Shown here: positions 17,652 through 25,780 of the stretch, piece after piece
How the letters are laid out: each line of letters opens with the position of its first letter
Numbering within the stretch: the stretch's first letter is position 1
Assembly: GCF_014650595.1 (NCBI RefSeq)
Contig: NZ_BMVG01000001.1
Span: 496,001 to 560,000, forward strand
Direction: 5' to 3'
Length of the DNA: 64,000 bases
Source of the DNA: Streptomyces alanosinicus
Lineage (GTDB): Bacteria; Actinomycetota; Actinomycetes; Streptomycetales; Streptomycetaceae
Translations under genes and position numbers: made by a program
The notes under the pieces: generated by a model
What the model was told of the DNA's origin: nothing
The model's database searches: none
Seen by the model: only the letters and a program-made list of their open reading frames with translations

Positions 17652-18722
17652 TCAGACGCAGCAGTCGGGGTCCAGGCCCCCTGGCAAGTGCTCTCCGCCG
17701 AACACCGCGCACGTCGCCTCGTGGCCGCCCAGAGCCGCTACCGCGAGCAGCAGGGAGCCGGCCGTCCAGGTGGTGAGTTCGCGGGGCCAGATGGCGTCGT
17801 CGTCGAAGACATAGCCCGTCCAGTACAGGCCGCTCGCCTCGTCGCGCAGGTGCTGGATGGACTGGAGGATGTCCAGGGCGCGGTCGGACTCGCCTGTCGC
17901 CCACAGGGCCAGGGCGAGTTCGCAGGACTCGCCGCCGGTGACCCAGGGGTTCGGGATCACGCAGCGCACGCCGATGCCGGGTACGACGAAGCGGTCCCAG
18001 GACTCCTCGATACGGGCCCTGGCCTCGTCGCCCGTCAGGGCGCCGCCGAGGACCGGGTAGTACCAGTCCATCGAGTAGCGGTCCTTGTCCAGGAAGCGCT
18101 CCGGGTGCCGACGGATCGCGTGGCGCAGTCCTCCGGCCGCCAACTCCCAGTCCGGCTGCGGCTCTTCGCGCTGCTCGGCGATGGCGAGGGCGCAACGCAG
18201 CGCGTGGTGGATCGAGGAGCTGCCGGTGAGCAGGGCGTCCGCGGTGGGCGTGCCGTCGTCCTCGCGGCGCCAGCCGATCTGGCCGCCGGGCTGCTGGAGC
18301 CCGAGCACCCACTCCATGGCCGCGTAGACGGCCGGCCACATCCGGTCCAGGAAGGTGTCGTCGCCGGTGGAGAGGTAGTGGTGCCATACGCCGACGGCTA
18401 TGTAGGCGACGAAGTTGGACTCGCGGGCGCGGTCGGTGACGTCGTCGTGGGCGCCGTCGGCGTAGGCGGCGTACCAGGAGCCGTCCGCGTTCTGGTGCCG
18501 GGCGAGCCATTCGTAGGCCCGTGCCGCGGCCTCGTGCTCGCCGGCCGCGTCCAGGGCCATCGCGGCCTCGGTGTGGTCCCACGGGTCCAGGTGGTGGCCG
18601 CGGAACCAGGGGATCGCGCCGTCCTCCCGCTGCACGGCGAGGATGCCGCGGACGGTCGCGGCGGCCTGCTCGGCGGTGAGGACCCCGGGCAGGACGAGGT
18701 GTTCTGTCCGGGGAGTGGTCAC
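17652..18722 (-). CDS. Prenyltransferase-like alpha/alpha-toroid protein
   Basis: Protein of 356 residues with an alpha/alpha-barrel pattern like prenyltransferase/squalene cyclase or six-hairpin glycosidase folds. Repeated helical hairpins contain AVQREDGAIPWFRG, HHLDPWDHTEAAMALD, WLARHQNADGSWYAAY and WPAVYAAMEWVLGLQQPGGQIGW. QW-like motifs are weak and the DXDD motif of squalene cyclases is absent, so terpene cyclisation is doubtful; a sugar or glycan substrate is equally possible. The GTG start overlaps the methyltransferase stop by 4 bases (GTGA). Last gene of a glycosyltransferase-methyltransferase-toroid operon, which suggests a joint role in making a modified glycan or glycolipid. Confidence 0.75.
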   Translation of the reverse strand: MTTPRTEHLVLPGVLTAEQAAATVRGILAVQREDGAIPWFRGHHLDPWDHTEAAMALDAAGEHEAAARAYEWLARHQNADGSWYAAYADGAHDDVTDRARESNFVAYIAVGVWHHYLSTGDDTFLDRMWPAVYAAMEWVLGLQQPGGQIGWRREDDGTPTADALLTGSSSIHHALRCALAIAEQREEPQPDWELAAGGLRHAIRRHPERFLDKDRYSMDWYYPVLGGALTGDEARARIEESWDRFVVPGIGVRCVIPNPWVTGGESCELALALWATGESDRALDILQSIQHLRDEASGLYWTGYVFDDDAIWPRELTTWTAGSLLLAVAALGGHEATCAVFGGEHLPGGLDPDCCV

Positions 18723-19483
18723 TTGGCGGCCGCCCCGGACGTCCCGGTCTGGGTCTCCGTGACGCGCGGCAGGTGCGGCTTGGTCGCGTAGACCACGAAG
18801 CTCTTGCCCATCAGCGGGTTGAGCGCCTGCTCGGCGACCCGCGTGGCCAGCGGCTTCTTCATGATGTCCCAGACCAGCAGCTTGTGGTACGCCCGTACCG
18901 GCAGCGCCTTGTCGTTGTCGACGCCGAACGCGCACTTCAGCCACCAGTACGGCGAGTGCAGGGCGTGCGCGTGATGGCTGCCGTACGGCTTCAGGCCCGC
19001 CTCGCGGACCTTGGCGACGAGTTCGTCGGCCTTGTAGATGCGGATGTGGCCGCCCTCGACCTCGTGGTAGGCGTCGGACAGCGCCCAGCAGACCTTCTCG
19101 GGGCCGTAGCGGGGCACGGTGACGGCGATACGGCCGCCCGGCCTGAGGACCCGCACCATCTCGGCGAGGACGCCCTTGTCGTCGGGGATGTGCTCCATGA
19201 CCTCGGAGATGATGACGACGTCGAAGGACTCGTCCGGGAAGGGGAGCGCGAGGGCGTCGCCTTCCATGGCGGTGGCGGTGGCGCCCGCCGGGGCCTCACC
19301 GGCCTCCTTCATCGCCGCGAACCACTTGGCGACCTCGCGGATCTCCTCGGCGTTCTGGTCCAGGGCCACGACCTGGGCGCCGCGCCGGTAGCACTCGAAG
19401 GCGTGCCGGCCGGCCCCGCAGCCGAGGTCCAGGACTCGGTCGCCCGGGGCGAGCGGGAACCGGGAGAAGTCGACGGTCAGCAC
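18719..19483 (-). CDS. Class I SAM-dependent methyltransferase
   Basis: Methyltransferase of 254 residues. Motif I is VLDLGCGAGRHAFECYRRG, motif II VVALDQNAEE, and motif IV FDVVIISEVMEHIPD, followed by LRPGGRIAVTVP, all typical of Methyltransf_11/25. The C-terminal third has hydrophobic stretches (ALHSPYWWLKCAFGV) that may contact membrane or lipid. The GTG at 19483 overlaps the end of the glycosyltransferase gene by 7 bases. The acceptor is unknown; position between a glycosyltransferase and a toroid protein points to a glycan or lipid-linked sugar. Confidence 0.88.
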   Translation of the reverse strand: MLTVDFSRFPLAPGDRVLDLGCGAGRHAFECYRRGAQVVALDQNAEEIREVAKWFAAMKEAGEAPAGATATAMEGDALALPFPDESFDVVIISEVMEHIPDDKGVLAEMVRVLRPGGRIAVTVPRYGPEKVCWALSDAYHEVEGGHIRIYKADELVAKVREAGLKPYGSHHAHALHSPYWWLKCAFGVDNDKALPVRAYHKLLVWDIMKKPLATRVAEQALNPLMGKSFVVYATKPHLPRVTETQTGTSGAAAK

Positions 19484-20901
19484 GTGGCCCTGCTTTCGGT
19501 GTAGACGCCTGTTGCGGCCGCGGGACGGCCCTCGGTCTGCTCGGGGTGCGGCCGGCGCAGACCGCCGGCGCGCGCGATGGCCTCGCGGTAGTGGGCGACG
19601 GTGCCCTCGGCGGCGCGGGCCCAGGTGAAGTGCCGTAGCACCCGTTCCCGGCCCGCCGTGCCGAGCCGTCTGCGCAGTGCACGGTCCCCGAGCAGCCGGC
19701 CGAGCCCGGCGGCCAGCGCTCCCGCGTCGCCGGGCGGTACGGCGAGACAGGTCTCGCCGTCGCGGCCGGCGACCTCGGGGATGGCGCCGCCGGTCGTGGC
19801 GAGCAGCGGGGTGCCGGTGGCCATGGCCTCGGCGGCGGGCAGCGAGAAGCCCTCGTACAGCGAGGGCACACAGGCGACCTCGGCCGAGCGGATCAGGTCG
19901 ACCAGCTCCGCGTCGGAGATGCCCTTGACGAACTCGACGGCGCCATCGAGGTCGTAGCGCTCGATCGCCGCCGCGACCGGGCCCTCCTCGGGGCGCTTGC
20001 CGACGACGACGAGATGGGCGGCCGGGTGCTCGGTGCGCACCTTGGCCAGCGCCTCCACCAGGAACACCAGTCCCTTCAGCGGCACATCGGCGCTGGAGGT
20101 GGTGACGATCCGGCCCGGCACCTCGGGCACGGCCGGATTCGGCGCGAACAGATCGGTGTCGGCGCCGATGTGGACCACATGGACGCGGTCGTCGCGGACG
20201 CCGAGGTGGTCGGCGATCTCCTGCCGGGAGGTGCCCGAGACGGTGAGGATCGAGGGCAGCCGGCGCGAGACACGCTTCTGCATCCGGGTGAAGGCGTACC
20301 AGCGGCGCACCGAGTAGCGTCGCTGCCAGCCCTCGGCCGCGTCCAGCTCCAGCTGCCGGTCGACGGTGATGGGGTGGTGGACGGTGGTCACCAGGGGGGC
20401 GCCGATGTCGCCCAGCAGTCCGTACCCGAGGGTCTGGTTGTCGTGGACGACGTCGAACTCGCCGCGCCGGGCGCGCAGATGGCGGCGGGCGCGCAGCGAG
20501 AAGGTCAGCGGCTCGGGGAAGCCGCCGGTCCACATCGTGGCGACTTCGAGGGCGTCGATCCAGTCCCGGTACTCGTCCCGCCCCGGCGTGCGGAAGGGGT
20601 CGGGCTGGCGGTAGAGGTCGAGGCTGGGCAGCTCGGTGAGGGTGAGCCGGCCGGTGCGGCGCCCGTCGCCGCCCCTGTCCCTGCCCTCGTCGTCCTCGTC
20701 GAGGACGGGGTACGGCTGCGAGCCGATCACCTCGACCCGGTGGCCGAGCCGGGCCAGCTCACGCGACAGATGCCGGACGTAGACACCCTGGCCGCCACAG
20801 AACGGGTTCCCTTTATAGGTGAGGAGCGCGATGTCGAGCGGTCGCCCGCCGTCGGCTGCGGGGTCCTCCTGGGCTCCCGCATCCCGGGCCTCAGCGGTCA
20901 C
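19477..20901 (-). CDS. Glycosyltransferase family 4
   Basis: GT-B-fold retaining glycosyltransferase of 474 residues. The acceptor domain begins with DIALLTYKGNPFCGGQGVY, containing the nucleotide-sugar enzyme glycine motif. The donor domain carries VTTSSADVPLKGLVFLVEAL and the EX7E motif in SLYEGFSLPAAEAMATG. I chose the GTG at 20901, which has AAGGGGG upstream and starts just before the domain; the longer frame runs through the KstR-type box and is unlikely to be coding. First gene of a three-gene overlapping operon. A KstR-type operator lies 55 bp upstream, shared with the divergent tetR gene. Confidence 0.88.
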   Translation of the reverse strand: MTAEARDAGAQEDPAADGGRPLDIALLTYKGNPFCGGQGVYVRHLSRELARLGHRVEVIGSQPYPVLDEDDEGRDRGGDGRRTGRLTLTELPSLDLYRQPDPFRTPGRDEYRDWIDALEVATMWTGGFPEPLTFSLRARRHLRARRGEFDVVHDNQTLGYGLLGDIGAPLVTTVHHPITVDRQLELDAAEGWQRRYSVRRWYAFTRMQKRVSRRLPSILTVSGTSRQEIADHLGVRDDRVHVVHIGADTDLFAPNPAVPEVPGRIVTTSSADVPLKGLVFLVEALAKVRTEHPAAHLVVVGKRPEEGPVAAAIERYDLDGAVEFVKGISDAELVDLIRSAEVACVPSLYEGFSLPAAEAMATGTPLLATTGGAIPEVAGRDGETCLAVPPGDAGALAAGLGRLLGDRALRRRLGTAGRERVLRHFTWARAAEGTVAHYREAIARAGGLRRPHPEQTEGRPAAATGVYTESRATC

Positions 20902-20955
20902 TCCGTGCCCCCTTCTGCCTGCGCTGTCCCGCGAGACTACGACGGGACGGTAATC

Positions 20956-20969
20956 TAGAACAAGTTTCA
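20956..20969. promoter_or_regulatory. KstR-type operator between glycosyltransferase and kstR-like gene
   Basis: TAGAACAAGTTTCA matches TNNAACNNGTTNNA at all fixed positions. It lies 55 bp upstream of the glycosyltransferase start and 153 bp upstream of the kstR-like gene, consistent with autoregulation. A separate palindrome CTTGATCGTTCAAG follows at 20972-20985. Confidence 0.72.
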
Positions 20970-21122
20970 GACTTGATCGTTCAAGAGGCTTCGAATCTAC
21001 CGGCAGGTAAGGGCGCTGTGAGCAGTGGATCAGGTGATTCGCGCCACGGCGCGCCGCCCTGCCATGCTGTGTGATCACGTGCCCCAACCGACGCCTTCAC
21101 CGACTGTCACGGAACGGGACCC

Positions 21123-21770
21123 ATGCCTGTGGAATCCAAGGTGGAAGCCAGTACGTCCCGGCCCTCGCCGTCTCCTTCGTCTCCGCTCACCGAGCGCCAG
21201 GAGGCCCGCCGCCGCAGGATCCTGCACGCGAGCGCCCAGCTCGCCAGCCGGGGCGGTTTCGACGCCGTACAGATGCGTGAGGTGGCGGAGTCCTCCCAGG
21301 TGGCCCTGGGCACCCTCTACCGCTACTTCCCCTCCAAGATCCATCTGCTGGTCGCGACGATGCAGGACCAGCTGGAACACATGCACGGCACCCTGCGCAA
21401 GAAGCCCCCGGCGGGCGAGACGGCCGCCGGGCGCGTCGCCGAGACCCTGATGCGGGCCTTCCGCGCCTTGCAGCGCGAACCGCACCTGGCCGACGCGATG
21501 GTCCGCGCGCTGACCTTCGCCGACCGCAGCGTCTCGCCCGAGGTCGACCAGGTCTCACGCCAGACGACCCTGATCATCCTGGACGCGATGGGCCTGGAGA
21601 ACCCCACCCCCGAGCAGCTCTCGGCGGTCCGCGTCATCGAGCACACCTGGCACTCGGCCCTGATCACCTGGCTCTCGGGCCGCGCCTCGATCGCCCAGGT
21701 GAAGATCGACATCGAGACGGTGTGCCGCCTGATCGACCTGACGGAACCGGGCGGCACGGGCTCGGCGTGA
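21123..21770 (+). CDS. kstR: KstR-like TetR-family transcriptional repressor
   Basis: TetR regulator of 215 residues. The DNA-binding domain (ILHASAQLASRGGFDAVQMREV, ALGTLYRYFPSKIHLLVA) is very close to my recollection of mycobacterial KstR, including the VQMR, VGTLYRYFPSK-HLL and ALTFADxSVSPEVDQV segments. The ligand domain also aligns around EVDQV. KstR represses sterol side-chain and related beta-oxidation genes and is released by an acyl-CoA thioester of a sterol intermediate. Four exact KstR consensus boxes occur in this window at promoters of genes that fit such a regulon, one of them in front of this gene. Orthology is a strong inference; the effector in this organism is unknown. Confidence 0.85.
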   Translation: MPVESKVEASTSRPSPSPSSPLTERQEARRRRILHASAQLASRGGFDAVQMREVAESSQVALGTLYRYFPSKIHLLVATMQDQLEHMHGTLRKKPPAGETAAGRVAETLMRAFRALQREPHLADAMVRALTFADRSVSPEVDQVSRQTTLIILDAMGLENPTPEQLSAVRVIEHTWHSALITWLSGRASIAQVKIDIETVCRLIDLTEPGGTGSA

Positions 21771-21821
21771 CGCGGCGGGAGGAGCCCGTCGAGTCCGTTC
21801 CGCCCCCGACGGGCACGCGCG

Positions 21822-22061
21822 TCACTCCTCCGGCGGGAACACCGCCTCCCCGCTGTCCCGCAGGGTGATGAGGATGGCTTCCACCGGGCAGCTCTCGGCC
21901 GCCTGGAGGATCGGTTCGTTCGCGTCGGTGTCCGGGGCCGCCGGGTGGGACTGGCGGGCGGCGTCGAGGGAGAAGTCGTCCGGGGCGTGGTGGACGCACT
22001 GGGCCGAGCCGATGCACACCGACCGGTCGACCTCGATGTGCCAGCGGTCGCCCATGGTCAC
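21822..22061 (-). CDS. Single-cluster ferredoxin (3Fe-4S type)
   Basis: Small electron carrier of 79 residues. The cluster cysteines are visible as C-x5-C in VCIGSAQC and C-P in ESCPVEAI, a pattern of 3Fe-4S ferredoxins that serve actinobacterial P450 enzymes. The GTG at 22061 overlaps the aldehyde dehydrogenase stop by 4 bases; an ATG at 22055 with GGGGGC upstream is an equally good start. Cotranscribed with the aldehyde dehydrogenase. No P450 is adjacent, but a CYP125-like P450 that shares the proposed regulon lies at 37087, and this ferredoxin is a candidate donor for it (inference). Confidence 0.87.
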   Translation of the reverse strand: MTMGDRWHIEVDRSVCIGSAQCVHHAPDDFSLDAARQSHPAAPDTDANEPILQAAESCPVEAILITLRDSGEAVFPPEE

Positions 22062-23509
22062 GCCCCCGCCGGCAGATGGATCATCTTGTGTTCGAGGTAC
22101 TCGCCGAAGCCCTCGGGGCCGAACTCCCGTCCCAGGCCCGAGTTCTTGTAGCCGCCGAACGGGCCGAGCATGTCCAGGCTGAAGGTGTTGACGGAGTAGG
22201 TGCCGGTGCGCACCTGCCGGGCGATGTCGATGCCGTGCTCGACGTCGGCCGTCCACACGCTGCCGGACAGGCCGTAGTCCGAGTCGTTGGCGATCTCCAC
22301 CGCTTCCTGCTCGTCGCCGTACGGCAGCAGACAGATGACCGGGCCGAAGATCTCCTCGCGGGCGATGCGCATGGCGTTGTGGACGTCGCCGAAGAGGGTC
22401 GGCTCGACGTACCAGCCGCGCTCCAGCCCGCCCGGGCGGCCGCCGCCGGTGAGGACCTTGGCGCCCTCCTCCTGCCCGATCCGGATGTAGTCGAGGTTGC
22501 GCTGCTGCTGGCGGCGGGCGACCAGCGGGCCGACCTGGGTCGCCGGGTCCAGCGGGTCGCCGACCTTCAGCGCGCCCGCGGCCTGGGCGAAGGCGTCGGC
22601 GTACGCGTCGTAGCGGGTGCGCGGGACGAGGATGCGGGTCTGGGCCACGCAGGCCTGCCCGTTGTTCATCCAGGCGGCCGGGACGATGCCGGCCACGGCC
22701 GTCGCCACGTCCGCGTCAGGGAGGACCACCGCCGCCGATTTGCCGCCCAACTCCAGTGTCACCCGGGTGAGATGGCGGGCGGCCACCTCCATCACGCGCT
22801 TGCCCGCCGCGACCGAGCCGGTGAAGGAGACCTTGTCGATGCCGGGGTGGCCGACCAGGTACTCGCTGACCTCGCGGTCGGCGGGGAGCACGGACAGCAC
22901 GCCCTCGGGGAGACCGGCGTCCCGTGCGATCCCGGCCAGCAGGTAGGCGTCCAGCGGGGACTCCGGGGACGGCTTCAGTACGACCGTGCAGCCGGCCAGC
23001 AGTGCGGGCGCGAGCTTGGCGGCGGCGACGAACTGCGGGACGTTCCAGGGGACCACGGCCGCGACCACGCCGACCGGCTCACGCCGGACGAGGATCGGGC
23101 CGAGGACGCCGTCGCGGCGCTCCTCGTACGGGTGGTCCCGCGCGACCCTGATCGCCGCGTCCCACACCATCATCGCGCCGAGCGCCTGGGCGAGGACGCT
23201 CCAGGAGTACGGCGAGCCGTTCTGCGAGGAGATCACGCGCGCGATCTCCTCGTGCCGGGCGGCGATGCCGTCCTTGATCCGGCTGACGACCTCGATCCGC
23301 TGCTCCAGTGCGGCCCGCGGCCACGGCCCTTCGTCGAAGGCACGGCGCGCGACGGCCACGGCCCGGTCCACGTCCTGCCGCGAGGCGTGCGGCACCCGGC
23401 CGATGACCTCCTCGGTGTGCGGGGAGATCACCTCGATGACGTCCTCGCCCAGGGGATCGGTCAACTCCCCGCCGATGAACAGCTGTCCGTGTTCCACGAG
23501 CTCGGTCAT
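22058..23509 (-). CDS. Aldehyde dehydrogenase family protein
   Basis: NAD(P)-dependent aldehyde dehydrogenase of 483 residues, oxidising an aldehyde to the acid. The catalytic Glu is in TLELGGKSA, the catalytic Cys in MNNGQACVAQTR, the cofactor region in VSFTGSVAAGKRV, and the C-terminal motif in EIFGPVICLLPY. The ATG at 23509 has GGGAGG upstream. Translationally coupled to the ferredoxin. Given the alcohol dehydrogenase at 977 and the P450 at 37087, it could complete oxidation of a terminal methyl to a carboxylate in lipid side-chain breakdown. The promoter has an AGAAC-type palindrome. Substrate is inferred. Confidence 0.9.
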   Translation of the reverse strand: MTELVEHGQLFIGGELTDPLGEDVIEVISPHTEEVIGRVPHASRQDVDRAVAVARRAFDEGPWPRAALEQRIEVVSRIKDGIAARHEEIARVISSQNGSPYSWSVLAQALGAMMVWDAAIRVARDHPYEERRDGVLGPILVRREPVGVVAAVVPWNVPQFVAAAKLAPALLAGCTVVLKPSPESPLDAYLLAGIARDAGLPEGVLSVLPADREVSEYLVGHPGIDKVSFTGSVAAGKRVMEVAARHLTRVTLELGGKSAAVVLPDADVATAVAGIVPAAWMNNGQACVAQTRILVPRTRYDAYADAFAQAAGALKVGDPLDPATQVGPLVARRQQQRNLDYIRIGQEEGAKVLTGGGRPGGLERGWYVEPTLFGDVHNAMRIAREEIFGPVICLLPYGDEQEAVEIANDSDYGLSGSVWTADVEHGIDIARQVRTGTYSVNTFSLDMLGPFGGYKNSGLGREFGPEGFGEYLEHKMIHLPAGA

Positions 23510-23553
23510 GGCCGCGTGCCTCCCGCCGCACCGCATGCTTCTGACGCTGTTTC

Positions 23554-23571
23554 AGAACTGATATCAGTTCT
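23554..23571 (-). promoter_or_regulatory. Palindrome with KstR-like half-sites upstream of aldehyde dehydrogenase
   Basis: AGAACTGATATCAGTTCT is a perfect 18-base palindrome 45 bp upstream of the aldehyde dehydrogenase start. Its AGAAC/GTTCT half-sites are those of the KstR-type boxes, but the gap is 8 bases rather than 2. An overlapping CTGACGCTGTTTCAG at 23541-23555 resembles the CTGACGG-N4-TCAG motif with one change. Confidence 0.55.
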
Positions 23572-23595
23572 AGTTAAACTAAGCCAGAGCCGGGG

Positions 23596-23707
23596 CTAAA
23601 TAGGCTCCCACCAGGCCACATGGGCCGCCTGTGGGCCGTCATCGCCTCCACGGGCCGCGCGACACATGCCGTCGACGGCCTTCCGGGTGCGGCTCTGGCT
23701 ACGCGGC
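23596..23707 (-). pseudogene. Relict of an integrase gene 3' end
   Basis: On the minus strand this reads SRTRKAVDGMCRAA, then GDDGPQAAHVAWWEPI and a stop. It mirrors the last 30 residues of the integrase fragment at 24695 (SRTRRAVDGMYRAV, then GNDGPQTAHVA). By hand, 71 of 92 bases match between 23616-23707 and 24700-24791 without gaps. Upstream of this the frame meets a stop and similarity ends. It is the surviving tail of a second, related tyrosine recombinase gene. Confidence 0.7.
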
Positions 23708-24073
23708 TAAACACCATGGCACGGAACGGATTGCCCCAACCTCCGCCTGGCACCACGGCCGCGCACCCGCACCACCCCAGTGCAGCCGATACGGCCCTTG
23801 GCCCCGGCGCATGGCGGCGTCATCGGCTGCCCAGCCATGACGCCAGGAAACCGTTCGACTTCTCCATCTACGAACGGCACTCATTTCGTTGACAGCGACA
23901 TATTTCCTCAGCCTAATTTCTCGCGCCCCCTCCAGGTTGCAATGAGTGAGCCACGGTAGTGTCATAGAAGACGGTGAAGCCAAAAGGTACAGAAGGGGCA
24001 AGTCCAAGGACGCCGAGGGGGTGAACCGGACGAACCATCAAGGCAGATGACGACACGAGGCGGAGTGACCGAG

Positions 24074-24463
24074 ATGGCGCAAATTTCCAACCAAAATATC
24101 ACTGGATTCGGACCGCTGCCTGCGGACCAGAGCATCTGGGAAATAACGGTCTCCTACGATGTCAACTTCAGGGACGACGAAGTCGGCGGCGATTTCGACG
24201 ACGCAGTGAAACTTTGGGAGGACGACCGCGGCGCTCCTTTCGGCGGCGGCGACGATCAGATCACCCCCTACCCGATCCCAGACCGATTCACGGCCTTCTC
24301 GTCCGTCGTGAGTCGTCAGAAGTCGATCACGGTATTTCGTGATCAGCTGGATACAGAAATAGGCGACGAAGAGGTAAAGGCTCAGATATGGCTCCGCAGG
24401 GCCGATTCGGGCGGCCCAGCCGACGACGAGGTCTACACACCAATCCAGGAGATGAGCCCCTGA
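24074..24463 (+). CDS. Hypothetical protein in element remnant
   Basis: Acidic protein of 129 residues with no family I recognise. It is rich in Asp and Gly in the middle (DDEVGGDFDDAVKLW, FGGGDDQITPYP) and lacks signal peptide or membrane segments. Codon use is clearly more AT-rich than in the neighbouring chromosomal genes, which fits its place inside the integrative-element remnant. I prefer the ATG at 24074 because GGCGGAG lies 8 bases upstream; ATG 24047 and GTG 24065 are in frame. An AT-rich region upstream has a possible promoter (TTGACA at 23889 and TAATTT at 23914). A hairpin terminator follows at 24510. Confidence 0.6.
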   Translation: MAQISNQNITGFGPLPADQSIWEITVSYDVNFRDDEVGGDFDDAVKLWEDDRGAPFGGGDDQITPYPIPDRFTAFSSVVSRQKSITVFRDQLDTEIGDEEVKAQIWLRRADSGGPADDEVYTPIQEMSP

Positions 24464-24509
24464 CGCCGAATTCCTGTCAGACTGAGAGGCACCTCAAGGC
24501 ATGCGAAGA

Positions 24510-24541
24510 AGCCCCCGTCATCGCCGAAGGCAACGGGGGCT
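24510..24541. terminator. Hairpin terminator between hypothetical gene and integrase fragment
   Basis: AGCCCCCGT and ACGGGGGCT pair perfectly around a 14-base loop. It lies 46 bp after the hypothetical gene and 154 bp after the end of the convergent integrase fragment. On the minus strand it is followed by TTCTT, so it may serve both directions. Confidence 0.65.
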
Positions 24542-24662
24542 CGACGCTGGGCAAGAATTCTTGGGCGGCGTGAGTGCTTCCAGGGCGAGGGGACTGCCAA
24601 ACGCCTCCGGAGACCCACGACGAGCGAACCTCCGGCCCTTGGGCGACACCGAATGCCCCCGC

Positions 24663-24683
24663 ACCAGCAGGTTCGCTGCTGGT
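24663..24683 (-). terminator. Hairpin just downstream of integrase fragment
   Basis: ACCAGCAG and CTGCTGGT pair perfectly around GTTCG, 11 bp beyond the integrase stop on the minus strand. It could be the integrase terminator or an arm-type site of the former attachment region. Confidence 0.4.
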
Positions 24684-24694
24684 ACGGGGTGACT

Positions 24695-25380
24695 TCATGC
24701 CACGTGGGCTGTCTGTGGCCCGTCGTTCCCTTCGTCGACCGCCCGATACATACCGTCGACCGCCCTCCGGGTGCGGCTCTCACTGCTCGGCATGAGGTGT
24801 GTGTAGACCCGCAGGGTGAACCCCGGGTCGCTGTGACCCAGATACCGACTCAGCGCCTTCACGTTCTCTCCCGCATCGAGCAGAACGGACGCGTAGAAGT
24901 GCCGCAGGGCATGCATTCCGTCTTCCCGAGACTCCACGATCCGTTGGCCCCGTTCGGGCTCCGGGAGGACGCCGGCGGCCACGAGGGCAGGCTTCCACGC
25001 CTGCACGTTGAAGTTGTTCCGCACGAGCGCACCGCCTTCGGGAGCAGTGAACAACAGCTTCTTGGTCACGGGCCACCCGTCCAGGACAAGCCACGGCAAC
25101 GTCACGTCCGCGGGCGGGATTCGCTTCATGTGAGCGGCGAACACCTGCCCAACCCGTTCGGGCAAGGGCACGTCACGCACCTTGCCACGCTTCGGCGGTG
25201 CGAACACAGCCTGCCCGTCAACCAGCTTCACTTGGTACGCGACGTGCAACCACCCTTTCAGAAAGCCGACTTCATCCACGGGAAGCCCGAAGATCTCACC
25301 TTGCCGCAAGCCACAGCCACTACCGTCCAGCTCCGCGCAGGCGGCCCGGACGGGCGGGAGAGGCAACCGGCCGCAGCGCG
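24695..25380 (-). pseudogene. int: Truncated tyrosine-recombinase integrase (C-terminal catalytic domain)
   Basis: The catalytic domain of a phage-type integrase is present with its box I Arg (GCGLRQGEIFGLPVDEV), the His-x-x-Arg motif (GMHALRHFYASVLLDAGE) and the nucleophilic Tyr (GFTLRVYTHLMPS). The downstream sequence matches typical AICE integrases. The N-terminal SAM-like core-binding and arm-binding domains are missing. Upstream of about 25380 the same frame stays open but reads as Arg-rich noise with no plausible start, so the gene has lost its 5' half. It should not be able to integrate or excise by itself. Confidence 0.8.
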
Positions 25381-25679
25381 AGGCGCCGCGAAGCCAGAGA
25401 GACGGACCGGAATGAAGCGCGGATGCCGCCGACCGGTCCGTACCGGCGGCACCCCAGGTATGTCGACGGATCACAGCCACTCCTTCGAGTCGCTGAGCAG
25501 TCAGTTCGTTGTCTCCTTCGGGAGCGCGCTCCCGGTTCAGGCGTATGGAGACGTGACCTTTCGGTCTCAGCCCTCGGGTTGATGACCAGGACCCCGGCGC
25601 CCTCGGCCCGCTCTGTCCCGGGCCCCTGAGGCGTCCGCGCACGCCGGATAAGCCCCTTTCGGAGCCCCCGGGCGGCGAA
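25381..25679. other. Degraded stretch between integrase fragment and GntR operators
   Basis: No gene with a plausible start and domain is visible on either strand. It occupies the place where the integrase 5' half and probably an excisionase would be in an intact element. Confidence 0.5.
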
Positions 25680-25718
25680 CCTCCCTAGGGACATTTAAAG
25701 CACACCTCCCTAGGGAGG
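25680..25718. promoter_or_regulatory. Two GntR-type operators CCTCCCTAGGGA(GG)
   Basis: CCTCCCTAGGGA at 25680-25691 and the perfect palindrome CCTCCCTAGGGAGG at 25705-25718 lie 25 bases apart start to start, spanning an AT-rich ACATTTAAAG segment that could hold a -10 box. A third copy overlaps the GntR gene start at 26524. They probably controlled the lost integrase/replication promoter. Confidence 0.65.
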
Positions 25719-25735
25719 TCAACGGCCGCGAAAAA

Positions 25736-25758
25736 GGGGCCCACCAATGGCGGGCCCC
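25736..25758 (-). terminator. Rho-independent terminator of the GntR gene
   Basis: On the minus strand GGGGCCC and GGGCCCC pair perfectly around 9 bases and are followed by TTTTT, 22 bp after the GntR stop codon. This is a textbook intrinsic terminator, unusual for Streptomyces in having a T tract. Confidence 0.8.
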
Positions 25759-25780
25759 TTCGGGGTTGCTGTGACTCTGG

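Noticed and set aside
17652..20901. Terpene biosynthetic cluster
   Set aside because: The toroid protein lacks the DXDD and clear QW motifs, and no isoprenyl synthase or tailoring set is adjacent, so calling a terpene pathway is not supported.
20902..21087. Longer N-terminus for the glycosyltransferase
   Set aside because: The extension would cross the KstR-type box and the divergent promoter region and has no family similarity; the GTG at 20901 has a good ribosome site.
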